From contig NZ_JAERVO010000007.1 in the NCBI RefSeq assembly GCF_016798325.1, positions 186,001 to 250,000 of the forward strand: a DNA stretch of 64,000 nt, read 5' to 3'. Shown here piece after piece: positions 1 to 8,597 of this stretch. Under the pieces are notes generated by a model. The model was not told the DNA's origin, ran no database searches, and was given only the letters and a program-made list of their open reading frames with translations. The translations under genes were made by a program, and so were the position numbers. Each line of letters opens with the position of its first letter. The first letter of the stretch is position 1. This stretch comes from Marinobacter mangrovi (GTDB taxonomy: Bacteria > Pseudomonadota > Gammaproteobacteria > Pseudomonadales > Oleiphilaceae).

Positions 1-19
1 TGGCTCTATGAACGGACTC

Positions 20-40
20 GGAGGTTCACCTCCCTATTTT
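20..40 (+). terminator. possible terminator hairpin at window start
   Basis: GGAGG (20-24), loop TTCA, CCTCC (29-33), then CTATTTT. It would end a plus-strand gene lying left of the window. The stem is short and the T-run weak, so this is tentative. Nothing else is recognisable in bases 1-105. Confidence 0.35.
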
Positions 41-105
41 AGACCCTCCCGCAACATTGCGCAGGGATGGGCACGATAATCGGCCCAATTGAATGGTTAT
101 ATGAC

Positions 106-930
106 TCATTGCGCCATGCTGGCAGCTTCGTCGTCTGACTCTTGGGGCGGTTGCCAGGGATCCAGCAGGCCGATCTGGCCGATACCGGGCAGCTTGATGC
201 CCAACGCCAGCGGGTCAATCCCGAAAGACAACCCCAGCAGATTGATTTCCAGGCCCTCATGAACGCTGGCCAGCAGACCGGCGTAGCCGAACGCCGAGAC
301 CTGGAATCCGGAATCCGACGGTGTCTGGGCGACAAACGGCGCTTCCAGGTAGTCCTTGCCGATGGCGATGTTGGGTAGGGCCACGTCCAGGCCGGGTACA
401 TGACGAATCACCCAGGCGGTAAACGTGTTGCTGTTGGGGCCGGGCCAGGCGTCGTACTCGTAGCGGTAGGGGTAGCTGGCGACGGCTTTCTTGATGGCTG
501 GAATCAGCTTGCCGGCCTGTGGGCCCCGGATGTCGGCCAACAGGGTCGGCTCGTTACCGTACCAGGCCCGGTCGGGCAGGCCCGGGCCGGAGCGCACCTT
601 GTCCTGGCGCCAGCCGGTGACCTCGTGCACCTCGTAGGTGTCGGCGTGGGCGGCCTTGGTGGCAATCCAGGTATGCACCGCAAAGTAGCCGCGCCAACTG
701 AACGCCCGCGCCGCATAGACCTGCACGATGGCTTCGGGCGCCTGTTCCGGGGCGGGCGCTTGCCCACTGCTGGAGCGGTCCGCCGTGTGCCAGTCCTGCG
801 AGGCATTCAGCCCGCTGCAGGCGGCCATGAATAACGGGCCAGCGAGCAGGGCCGTCAGCATGACGATGAGGCGGAGGCTCCAGCGGGCACTGTGTTTTAC
901 GGTCTGATGCATGGGGTGATCCGTTGGCAC
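106..930 (-). CDS. DUF3750 family lipoprotein
   Basis: A 274-residue protein of the DUF3750 type, of unknown biochemical function. The N-terminus has a positively charged stretch, a hydrophobic segment (about residues 19-36) and a lipobox-like MAAC at about 35-38, so it is probably a lipoprotein. The central region has the family's Trp/Tyr-rich features (SWRGYFAVHTWIA, then SYPYRYEYDAWPGPNSNTF) followed by a conserved-looking INLLGLSFGIDPLALGIKLPG segment near the C-terminus. Translation may begin at Met6 (position 915) rather than the first codon. The gene stands alone, divergent from the acetyltransferase at 1056. Family assignment is by recognition; no enzyme activity is implied. Confidence 0.75.
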   Translation of the reverse strand: MPTDHPMHQTVKHSARWSLRLIVMLTALLAGPLFMAACSGLNASQDWHTADRSSSGQAPAPEQAPEAIVQVYAARAFSWRGYFAVHTWIATKAAHADTYEVHEVTGWRQDKVRSGPGLPDRAWYGNEPTLLADIRGPQAGKLIPAIKKAVASYPYRYEYDAWPGPNSNTFTAWVIRHVPGLDVALPNIAIGKDYLEAPFVAQTPSDSGFQVSAFGYAGLLASVHEGLEINLLGLSFGIDPLALGIKLPGIGQIGLLDPWQPPQESDDEAASMAQ

Positions 931-1055
931 ATGGAAGACTCAGATCAAGCGAGAACTGTTCCAATTTACGCGTCCATGGCACAGTTCGACCAGTATGGAC
1001 TCCCCGGGACATTAGCCTGCCCCGGGTTCGGTTTTCCGGATATCGGGCGGTGCCG

Positions 1056-1554
1056 ATGCAATTCAGAGTGTTACAGGCCGACGATGCGGAGGCCTTGATG
1101 CGGTTTGAAGTGAGCAACCGCCACTGGTTCGAGCGGTTTATTGAAGCACGGGGCGATGCCTTCTATGCCCCGGATTCGATCCGGGAACACATCGATGCGT
1201 GCCTGTCCGAATATGCCCGTCAGCAAACGTATCCGACGGTCATCATCGACCAGGGTGCTATCCTCGCTCGCGTGAATCTGCGGCAGGTGGATTGGTCCTC
1301 CCGCCAGGCCCGGTTAGGGTATCGTGTGGCGCAGGCCGCAGCAGGTCGGGGTGTGGCCAGCTTCGGAGTGGCGGCCATGATCCGGCGGGCGCGGGAGGAA
1401 TGGCGACTGAGCGCACTTGAGGCATTTGCCTCGCTGGAGAATCCGGCGTCTCAGCGGGTTCTCGAAAAGCAGGGCTTCGATGTAACGGATCGCCATCCCG
1501 GAATGGCGCGGGTTGGCGACCGGCGTATCGACTGCCTCGGCTATCGCCTGGCAC

Positions 1555-1568
<14 letters not shown>
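1056..1568 (+). CDS. GNAT family N-acetyltransferase (RimJ/RimL-like)
   Basis: A 170-residue acetyl-CoA-dependent acyltransferase of the RimJ/RimL sub-type. It begins [19 protein letters not shown], the usual first strand of the fold, so I place the start at the ATG at 1056; the open frame extends to 924 but that part has no family character. The acetyl-CoA loop is the degenerate [12 protein letters not shown] segment and the C-terminal half has [19 protein letters not shown], typical of the RimJ group. The last 14 bases overlap the end of arsB on the opposite strand, so the two genes converge without a terminator. The substrate (protein N-terminus, antibiotic or small amine) cannot be told from sequence. 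Confidence 0.8.
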
Positions 1569-2865
<1,297 letters not shown>

Positions 2866-2877
2866 CGTGTTTGATCC

Positions 2878-3594
2878 TTAGAGCGAACGCTGGTTGACGC
2901 GTTGGGACACTTGCTCGGCGCTTTCCACCCGCTCCGAGTAGCGGTCGGTCAGGTAGGCGCCGTGGCCCCGGGTCAGCCAGGTGAACTTCACCAACTCCTC
3001 GCACACGTCGACCACGCGCCTGTAGTAAGGGGACGGTTTCATGCGGCCGGCGTCGTCGAATTCGGCAAAGGCCTTGGGCACCGACGACTGGTTGGGGATG
3101 GTCAGCATCCGCATCCATCGGCCCAGCACCCGCAACTGGTTGACCGCGTTGAAACTCTGGCTGCCGCCACAGACCTGCATCACCGCGAGGGTTTTGCCCT
3201 GGGTGGGGCGGACACCGCCGAGGGCCAGCGGAATCCAGTCGATCTGGGCTTTCATCACTGCCGTCATGGCGCCGTGGCGCTCCGGGCTCACCCAGACCAT
3301 GCCCTCGGACCAGCTGGCCAGCTCCCGCAATTCAGCGACTTTGGGATGCTCGGCGTCGGCGCCATCCGGCAGTGGCAGGCCCTGTGGGTTGAAGGTGCGG
3401 ACGTCGCAGCCAAACCAGCGCAGCAGGCGTGCCGCTTCCTCCGCCAACAGGCGCGAGTAGGAGCGCTCCCGCAGGGAGCCGTAGAGGACAAGGATGCGCG
3501 GCGCATGGCGGGGCGCGTCCGGGCCGGCCAGACTGGCGTCGTCGATGGGATGCAGCTGCTCCGGATCGATATTGGGCAGGTCCGCCAGACTCAT
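2878..3594 (-). CDS. arsH: ArsH NADPH-dependent FMN reductase
   Basis: A 238-residue flavoprotein of the NADPH:FMN reductase superfamily. ArsH proteins oxidise trivalent methylated or aromatic arsenicals to the less toxic pentavalent form. The FMN phosphate loop is visible as [10 protein letters not shown] near residues 39-48 and the isoalloxazine-contact region as [20 protein letters not shown] near 96-115. Length and the long N-terminal extension match ArsH rather than generic FMN reductases. Its start codon overlaps the arsC stop in an ATGA (3591-3594), so it is translationally coupled. Its presence suggests the operon handles organic arsenicals as well as arsenate. Confidence 0.93.
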   Translation of the reverse strand: MSLADLPNIDPEQLHPIDDASLAGPDAPRHAPRILVLYGSLRERSYSRLLAEEAARLLRWFGCDVRTFNPQGLPLPDGADAEHPKVAELRELASWSEGMVWVSPERHGAMTAVMKAQIDWIPLALGGVRPTQGKTLAVMQVCGGSQSFNAVNQLRVLGRWMRMLTIPNQSSVPKAFAEFDDAGRMKPSPYYRRVVDVCEELVKFTWLTRGHGAYLTDRYSERVESAEQVSQRVNQRSL

Positions 3595-4004
3595 GACGTG
3601 CTCCCGTCAAAGTGAACCACGTCGCCGTCTTCCTTGGTGAACGTCGACACCGGGGTGTCGAGCAGGGGGAGCACGGCTTCGGAGGGCCGGCACAGCTTCG
3701 TGCCCTTGTCGGTCACGACAATCGGGCGGTTGATCAGGATGGGGTGAGCCATCATGGCGTCGATCAACTGCTCGTCGCTCAGCGCCGGGTCGTCCAGCCC
3801 CAGCTCGTTGTAGGGGGTGCCTTTTCGCCGCAGCAGTTCCCGGGGCGGCATCGCCATCGCCTGCAGCAGCTTGAGCAGCGTTTCCCGGGTTGGCGGGCTT
3901 TTCAGGTACTCGATCACCTGCGGCTCCTCGCCGGATGCGCGGATCATGGCCAGGGTATTGCGGGACGTGCCGCAGTCCGGATTGTGGTAGAGGGTCACGG
4001 TCAT
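3591..4004 (-). CDS. arsC: Glutaredoxin-dependent arsenate reductase ArsC
   Basis: A 137-residue protein that reduces arsenate to arsenite for export by ArsB. It is the glutaredoxin-coupled (E. coli plasmid R773) type: the motif [12 protein letters not shown] sits at residues 7-18 with catalytic Cys11. The downstream region has [21 protein letters not shown], where the conserved arginines bind arsenate. The start at 4004 forms an ATGA overlap with arsR and begins [12 protein letters not shown], exactly at the fold's first strand; the 11 extra upstream residues in the open frame are not needed. The thioredoxin-coupled class has a different Cys triad, absent here. Confidence 0.94.
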   Translation of the reverse strand: MTVTLYHNPDCGTSRNTLAMIRASGEEPQVIEYLKSPPTRETLLKLLQAMAMPPRELLRRKGTPYNELGLDDPALSDEQLIDAMMAHPILINRPIVVTDKGTKLCRPSEAVLPLLDTPVSTFTKEDGDVVHFDGSTS

Positions 4005-4360
4005 GATGGTTCTCCAGTGGCAGGCGGTGTGCAGCATGGTTGCAGACTATCGAGCAGGGGCTGACAGACGTCAGGGCGCCCGCCGCAACAGTCCTGCACC
4101 AGGAACTGCACCGTTTCGCGGATGGCCTCCAGGTCGGCCCGGTAGATGATCGACCGGCTCTGGCGCTCCGAACGCACCAGCCCCGCCCGAGCCAGCACGG
4201 CCAGATGGGACGACATGGTGTTGTGGGGCACTGCCAGTAACCGGGCAATCTCGCCGGCCGGTAAGCCTTCCGGTTCATGCGCAACCAGCAGGCGGAAGGC
4301 CTCCTGTCGGGTGGCCTGGGCCAGGGCGGCGAAAATGTCGATGGCGTTATTTGTGTCCAT
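4001..4360 (-). CDS. arsR: ArsR family arsenite-responsive repressor
   Basis: A 119-residue SmtB/ArsR winged-helix repressor that releases DNA on binding As(III). The recognition region is AGEIARLLAVPHNTMSSHLAVL (about 35-56). The inducer site is probably the C-terminal trio Cys91, Cys92 and Cys99 in DCCGGRPDVC, resembling the C-terminal site of the Acidithiobacillus-type ArsR rather than the alpha-3 CVC box of R773 ArsR; a further CC pair lies at 109-110. I take the ATG at 4360 as start because a perfect inverted repeat abuts it and the upstream in-frame TTG at 4396 would place that operator inside the gene. First gene of the ars operon. Confidence 0.9.
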   Translation of the reverse strand: MDTNNAIDIFAALAQATRQEAFRLLVAHEPEGLPAGEIARLLAVPHNTMSSHLAVLARAGLVRSERQSRSIIYRADLEAIRETVQFLVQDCCGGRPDVCQPLLDSLQPCCTPPATGEPS

Positions 4361-4380
4361 ATGTCGAAGTTTATCGACAT
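4361..4380. promoter_or_regulatory. probable ArsR operator
   Basis: ATGTCGA (4361-4367) and TCGACAT (4374-4380) form a perfect 7-bp inverted repeat with a 6-bp spacer. It directly abuts the arsR ATG and lies between arsR and the divergent acetyltransferase gene (start 4489), so binding could control both. No Shine-Dalgarno sequence fits between this site and the arsR start. Confidence 0.6.
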
Positions 4381-4488
4381 GTTGTCGGCGGCACAATCCA
4401 CTGTCGGTGATTTGCGCGTTGGATGCTGATAGATTGGCCGTTTAACGCAGTAGCCCGGTGCCGGGTCGTCCAGGGAATGGAGAGGCTT

Positions 4489-4983
4489 ATGATCAGGAAC
4501 GCCACGGTAGAGGATGCCGGACGCATCGCCGACATTTACAACCATTACATCGAACAGACGGTCATCACGTTCGAGGAAGAGCCGGTAACGGCTGACACCA
4601 TGGCCGCCCGTATTCAGGCCTGCCAGGATCACGGCCTGCCCTGGCTGGTCCTGGAAGCGGTGGGACAGGTCGCCGGTTTCGCCTACGCCGGTCAATGGAT
4701 CGCGCGGCCGGCGTATCGCTATGCCGTGGAAGTGACCGTGTACCTGGATCACGCCCAGGTTCGCCGGGGGCAAGGTTCCCGGCTCTACGAGGCGCTGTTT
4801 GCGGACCTGCGAGAACGGGGTATCCACACCGTCATTGGCCTGATTGCACTGCCCAACGACGCCAGCATTGCCCTGCACGAGAAGATGGGCATGGACAAGG
4901 TCGCCCACCTGCGCGAAGTCGGCTTCAAGTTTGGCCGCTGGCTGGACGTGGGCTACTGGCAGGGCACGCTGCAAGCCCCGTAA
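4489..4983 (+). CDS. PAT-like GNAT acetyltransferase, candidate ArsN1
   Basis: A 164-residue N-acetyltransferase of the phosphinothricin/methionine-sulfoximine acetyltransferase group. It opens MIRNATVEDAGRIADIYNHY and carries TVITFEEEPVTADTMAARI, the family's substrate-side region. The acetyl-CoA loop is VRRGQGSRLYEALF (about 89-102) and the C-terminal ALPNDASIALHEKMGM is typical. The start at 4489 has GGAGAGG eight bases upstream. It is divergent from arsR across the putative operator; PAT homologues in ars clusters are called ArsN1 and acetylate arsinothricin, an organoarsenical phosphinothricin mimic. Position makes that role plausible but a general glutamine-analogue acetyltransferase is equally compatible. 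Confidence 0.82.
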   Translation: MIRNATVEDAGRIADIYNHYIEQTVITFEEEPVTADTMAARIQACQDHGLPWLVLEAVGQVAGFAYAGQWIARPAYRYAVEVTVYLDHAQVRRGQGSRLYEALFADLRERGIHTVIGLIALPNDASIALHEKMGMDKVAHLREVGFKFGRWLDVGYWQGTLQAP

Positions 4984-5013
4984 CGAATCAACAACGAGGA
5001 ATCAGGAAGAAGC

Positions 5014-5508
5014 ATGTCCGCACTTAATATCCGCACCGCCACGCCGGCCGACGTCCCCCAGATTCTCCGTTTCGTCCGCGAACTGGCGATCTACGAGAAG
5101 GCCGAGCATGAGGTGGTGGCCACCGAAGCAACTGTCGAGTCCTCCATCTTCGGTCCGGACTCCACCGTCCACGCCCTGATCTGCGAACGGGGCGGCGAGG
5201 CGATTGGTTTCGCCGTGTACTTCTACAACTACTCCACCTGGCTGGCGAAGAACGGCCTGTTCCTGGAAGACCTCTACGTCACCCCGGCGGCCCGGGGCAG
5301 CGGCGCCGGCAAGGCCCTGCTCAAACACCTCGCGCAGGTGGCCGTGGCAAAGAACTGCGGCCGTTTCGAATGGAACGTGCTGGACTGGAACGAACCGGCC
5401 ATCCGCTTCTACGAATCCCTGGGCGCCAAACCGCAAAGCGAATGGATCGGTTACCGGCTGACCGGACAGGCGCTGCTGGATCTGGCCGAAAACTCGAGTG
5501 ACGCTTAA
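5014..5508 (+). CDS. GNAT acetyltransferase, diamine (SSAT-like) type
   Basis: A 164-residue acetyltransferase resembling spermidine/spermine or thialysine N-acetyltransferases (SAT1/SAT2 group). Recognisable blocks are IRTATPADVPQILRFVRELA at the start, LFLEDLYVTPAARGSGAGKA (about 83-102, acetyl-CoA loop) and FEWNVLDWNEPAIRFYESLG (about 124-143), all in family order. AGGAAGA lies 8 bases upstream of the ATG. It follows the PAT-like gene by 30 bp in the same direction and is probably co-transcribed. Its stop overlaps the stop of the convergent spermidine-synthase-like gene. The acceptor amine is inferred from family only. Confidence 0.85.
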   Translation: MSALNIRTATPADVPQILRFVRELAIYEKAEHEVVATEATVESSIFGPDSTVHALICERGGEAIGFAVYFYNYSTWLAKNGLFLEDLYVTPAARGSGAGKALLKHLAQVAVAKNCGRFEWNVLDWNEPAIRFYESLGAKPQSEWIGYRLTGQALLDLAENSSDA

Positions 5509-6287
5509 GCCGTCGCTTGTTGCTTGTCTGCCGATCGCCGCAACTGGGGCATGAGTTTTTCCACCAATCCCGACCAGTCGATCGGCAGCCGTTTCTCCAG
5601 CGCCTCGAGCGCAGGATCGTTCGACGGCGGAATCGTGACCGGCTGTTTCCCCGCATAGATCACGTAGTTGTTGCTCTTGGTGCGATACAGGAATACCTCG
5701 GCAAACAGCCTGCCCAGATGTCGGATCAGCGTACCGTCCCGGGCTGGCGCAAGGTGGAAGTTCAGGGCCAGCCAGCCTTCGTCGCTGAGGGCCTGGTGGC
5801 ACTGGTCGACGAAACGGCGATGCGCCTGGGCCGGACTCATACGGTCGGCGTTGTAGAGATCCGCCAGGATCAGGTCGGTGCTGCCCGGCGCCATTTTCTG
5901 CAGGGCCGGGCGGGCGTCGGAGATGGTGATCCGCACGCGCTCGTCGTCCGGCATGGCAAAGAACTCGTGGGCTACCTCGGCTACAGCACGGCGCAGTTCC
6001 ACGCCATGAATCCGGCAGGCCGGCAGCATGTGGTGCAGCGCGCTGATCATCACGCCGCCGCCCACACCCAGTACGGTGGCGTGGGCGGGCTCGTGGAACG
6101 CCAGCGGCAGCAGCATGGCGCGGTTGTATTCATGCACCGGCAGCCACGGTTTCTTGCGGGCGATCTTGCTCTGCTCGAAGACCGAGTCGAACGTCAGCAC
6201 CCGGTGCTTGCGGTAGTCCAGTACGCGGACCGCGCCGAGGGCGTCGAAGGTCTCATGGGTCACACTGCCGTTCAGACTGAACTTCAT
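5505..6287 (-). CDS. Spermidine synthase-like (SpeE fold) protein
   Basis: A 260-residue class I methyltransferase-fold protein related to spermidine synthase. The nucleotide-binding glycine motif is VLGVGGGVMISALHHMLP (about 71-88), followed by HGVELRRAVAEVA for the ribose-binding acidic residue and TDLILADLYNADRMSPAQ (about 137-154) corresponding to the active-site aspartate region. It is shorter than a canonical SpeE and lacks the long N-terminal beta domain, as do many bacterial polyamine-synthase-like proteins with uncertain activity. It converges on the SSAT-like gene, stops overlapping. A true polyamine role is not established. Confidence 0.78.
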   Translation of the reverse strand: MKFSLNGSVTHETFDALGAVRVLDYRKHRVLTFDSVFEQSKIARKKPWLPVHEYNRAMLLPLAFHEPAHATVLGVGGGVMISALHHMLPACRIHGVELRRAVAEVAHEFFAMPDDERVRITISDARPALQKMAPGSTDLILADLYNADRMSPAQAHRRFVDQCHQALSDEGWLALNFHLAPARDGTLIRHLGRLFAEVFLYRTKSNNYVIYAGKQPVTIPPSNDPALEALEKRLPIDWSGLVEKLMPQLRRSADKQQATA

Positions 6288-6331
6288 GTCCGGACTCTTT
6301 ATAACGAAGGCCAGCCCTCATCCTACCGGTC

Positions 6332-7399
6332 TCAGTCGGGCGCGCCCAGATAGTTGTCGACGATGGTCTGCCAGCCGGGGGACTCCGTCACTTCCAGGAT
6401 CTTCTCCGACACCGGACCGCGCAGCGGACTGCCTTCCGGTAATGCCAACGCATAGAGCTGCTGCTGGAAGACACCGGGCAGGACCGTCAGGGGCCGGCCT
6501 TCCTGCTGGTTGCGATACTGCAGCAGGGCGCGGTCGTAAACGATGGCGTCGGTTTCGCCGGTCACGGTGGATTGCAGCGCAGCGGTCAGGTTGGGATACA
6601 GCTCGTGGCGAATGCGGTGATCCTGCAGGTATTCCTCGCTGGCGGTATTGGCGATGGTGGCGATGTTGTTGCCCGGCAGATCCTTGGGTCCCTGGATCTG
6701 GTTCTGCAGGTTGCTGACCGTCAGCGACGAGGTAATCGCCGCCGTGAAACTGGCTACCATGATCAAACCAGCGAACATCCAAACGAGCGCAATCAGACGG
6801 CCCGCGAGCGAGACCGGCGCCTTGTCGCCGTAGCCGACCGTGGTCATGGTCACTGCCGCCCACCAGAAGCTGGAGCCGATGCCCTGGCTGGCGCTGCCGC
6901 CGAACTGTTCGGGATTGCGCTTGCGCTCCACCAGCCAGAGGGCAAACCCGACCGCCAGCAACAGGCCGGCGAGCCCGAGGATGACGCTGAGGAATTTCCA
7001 GCTCATCAGGGCCTTCAGGGTGCTGAACAGGCTGGGCTGGGGCACGGGTGGAATCGCGATGGACAGGCCGGTCTGGAAGAAGGGATGACTGAAGTCGAAG
7101 CGGGTTTCCCGGTCGGCGGTCATGGTCAGAGCGCCGACAGCTACGTCGATGTCACCGTTTTCCACCGCCGGCAGCAACTGCTTGAAGGGCATGGGTTCGA
7201 ATTCGTAGTCCCGGCCCAGGTCTTCGGCAACCTGCCGCCAGAGGTCGATGCTGATGCCCTGCCATTCGCCCTTGTCCGTCTTGATGACGAAAGGCGGGAC
7301 TTCGGTGATGCCGATTTTCAGGGGCTTGTCCTGAGCGTGCGTGTGGATGCTGAAAAGCAGCAGGGCAGCCAGTACGGCCAGGGGTTTCCAAATGCTCAT
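6332..7399 (-). CDS. GluR0-like glutamate receptor K+ channel protein
   Basis: A 355-residue protein combining a split periplasmic amino-acid-binding domain with a potassium-channel pore, the architecture of prokaryotic ionotropic glutamate receptors. Order: signal peptide (about 1-22); S1 ligand lobe (25-118, with ALTMTADRETRFDFSHPFF, Arg97 equivalent to the carboxylate-binding Arg of glutamate receptors); TM1 (about 134-156); pore helix plus filter SSFWWAAVTMTTVGYGD (176-192, filter TVGYG at 187-191); TM2 (about 201-224); S2 lobe (230-355). Start is the ATG at 7399 giving the signal peptide; the longer open frame upstream is not supported. Divergent from the formate/nitrite transporter gene. 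Ligand unknown. Confidence 0.88.
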   Translation of the reverse strand: MSIWKPLAVLAALLLFSIHTHAQDKPLKIGITEVPPFVIKTDKGEWQGISIDLWRQVAEDLGRDYEFEPMPFKQLLPAVENGDIDVAVGALTMTADRETRFDFSHPFFQTGLSIAIPPVPQPSLFSTLKALMSWKFLSVILGLAGLLLAVGFALWLVERKRNPEQFGGSASQGIGSSFWWAAVTMTTVGYGDKAPVSLAGRLIALVWMFAGLIMVASFTAAITSSLTVSNLQNQIQGPKDLPGNNIATIANTASEEYLQDHRIRHELYPNLTAALQSTVTGETDAIVYDRALLQYRNQQEGRPLTVLPGVFQQQLYALALPEGSPLRGPVSEKILEVTESPGWQTIVDNYLGAPD

Positions 7400-7546
7400 G
7401 CGCGACTCGCTTGTTGTTGGCTTATAGTCCGTTAGGGTATCGCTCAACAGTCTATACGGTCCTGGCCGACTCCGGATTGCCCGGAGAGCCACGCAGGTTG
7501 GGATTCGTAGGGAACCCTCGTCGAAGGATGCAGAGGACGCAACGGC

Positions 7547-8398
7547 ATGGCTCAGTCTGATCAAGGCAATAACCAGCTCGACTCCAACGAGAAACGGGAC
7601 GCCCGTCGCCGCGAGGCGCCCAGTGCGGCGGTGGTTTATGAAGCCATCCGCGCCGAGGCGGAAAGCGAGCTGGAAAGGCCGCTCGCGGGGCTGGGCTGGT
7701 CCGGCTTGGCGGCGGGTTTGTCCATGGGGTTCTCGCTGCTGGCCCAGGCGTTGCTCCACAGCTACTCGCCGGAGGCGAGCTGGACGCCGATCATCAGCAG
7801 CTTCGGCTACTCGATCGGTTTTCTGTTCGTGATTCTCGGTCGTCAACAGCTGTTTACCGAGAACACGCTGACGCCGGTGCTGGAAGTGCTGCGGGTACGC
7901 CGCTGGCCGGTGGTGCGAGGAACGCTCGCGCTCTGGGGTGTGGTGTTATTGGCCAACATGGTCGGGGTAGCCATCTTTGCCATGGCGCTGGCCGGCTTTG
8001 ATGTGCTCGATCCGAAAATCGATGCGGCGCTGAAAACCCTGGCGGGCCGGGAATACGGGCATCCGTTCGGCACCATGTTTGTCCGGGCGATCTTTGCCGG
8101 CTGGCTGGTGGCCCTGATGCTGTGGCTGATGCCATTTGCCGAATCCGCCCGGGTCGGGGTGATCATCCTGGTGACTTACGTGATCGGTCTGGCGCATTTC
8201 CCCCACATCATTGCCGGGTCGGTGGCAGCCCTGTATGCGGTGTTTACCGGTTCGGAGGGCATCGTGGTGTTTTTCGCCAACTTCTTCGCGCCGACGCTGC
8301 TGGGCAACATGGTGGGCGGCATCATGATGGTGGCGGCGGTGAACTACGCGCAGGTGGCCTACAGTACTCACGGTGACGCCGCAGCTTCGGACGATTGA
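7547..8398 (+). CDS. Formate/nitrite transporter (FNT) family protein
   Basis: A 283-residue integral membrane protein of the FNT family, which forms pentameric channels for small monovalent anions such as formate, nitrite or hydrosulfide. It has a cytosolic N-terminal stretch (about 1-45, charged), then hydrophobic segments starting LGWSGLAAGLSMGFSLLAQA (about 49-68) and continuing with the family blocks RQQLFTENTLTPVLEVL (about 101-117), ANMVGVAIFAMAL and LAHFPHIIAGSVAALYAVF (about 219-237, with the central pore His). The N-terminal extension and the TENTLTPVL block recall the YfdC branch rather than FocA or NirC, so the substrate is uncertain. The cytochrome gene follows 200 bp downstream. 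Confidence 0.88.
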   Translation: MAQSDQGNNQLDSNEKRDARRREAPSAAVVYEAIRAEAESELERPLAGLGWSGLAAGLSMGFSLLAQALLHSYSPEASWTPIISSFGYSIGFLFVILGRQQLFTENTLTPVLEVLRVRRWPVVRGTLALWGVVLLANMVGVAIFAMALAGFDVLDPKIDAALKTLAGREYGHPFGTMFVRAIFAGWLVALMLWLMPFAESARVGVIILVTYVIGLAHFPHIIAGSVAALYAVFTGSEGIVVFFANFFAPTLLGNMVGGIMMVAAVNYAQVAYSTHGDAAASDD

Positions 8399-8597
8399 CC
8401 GGGCTGCCTGTGCCCTGGCGGCAGGCTGGGCTATGCTAGAGAAGCGCCGAGCCTTCGAAGAAACGACTGGCAGGATGCCTGATGGCGTCGGGGCGCATGG
8501 TCCCGTGTGGCGCAGTCGGGTCCGGGAATGACAGGCAGGGAGGCCAGCCACTGCGCAGGACTCTGCGTGATCTTAGCTTCAACTGGGACGGTGTGGC

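Noticed and set aside
3607-4974. A 455-residue minus-strand frame spanning arsC, arsR and the divergent acetyltransferase
   Set aside because: Crosses three well-identified genes in other frames, including the palindromic operator.
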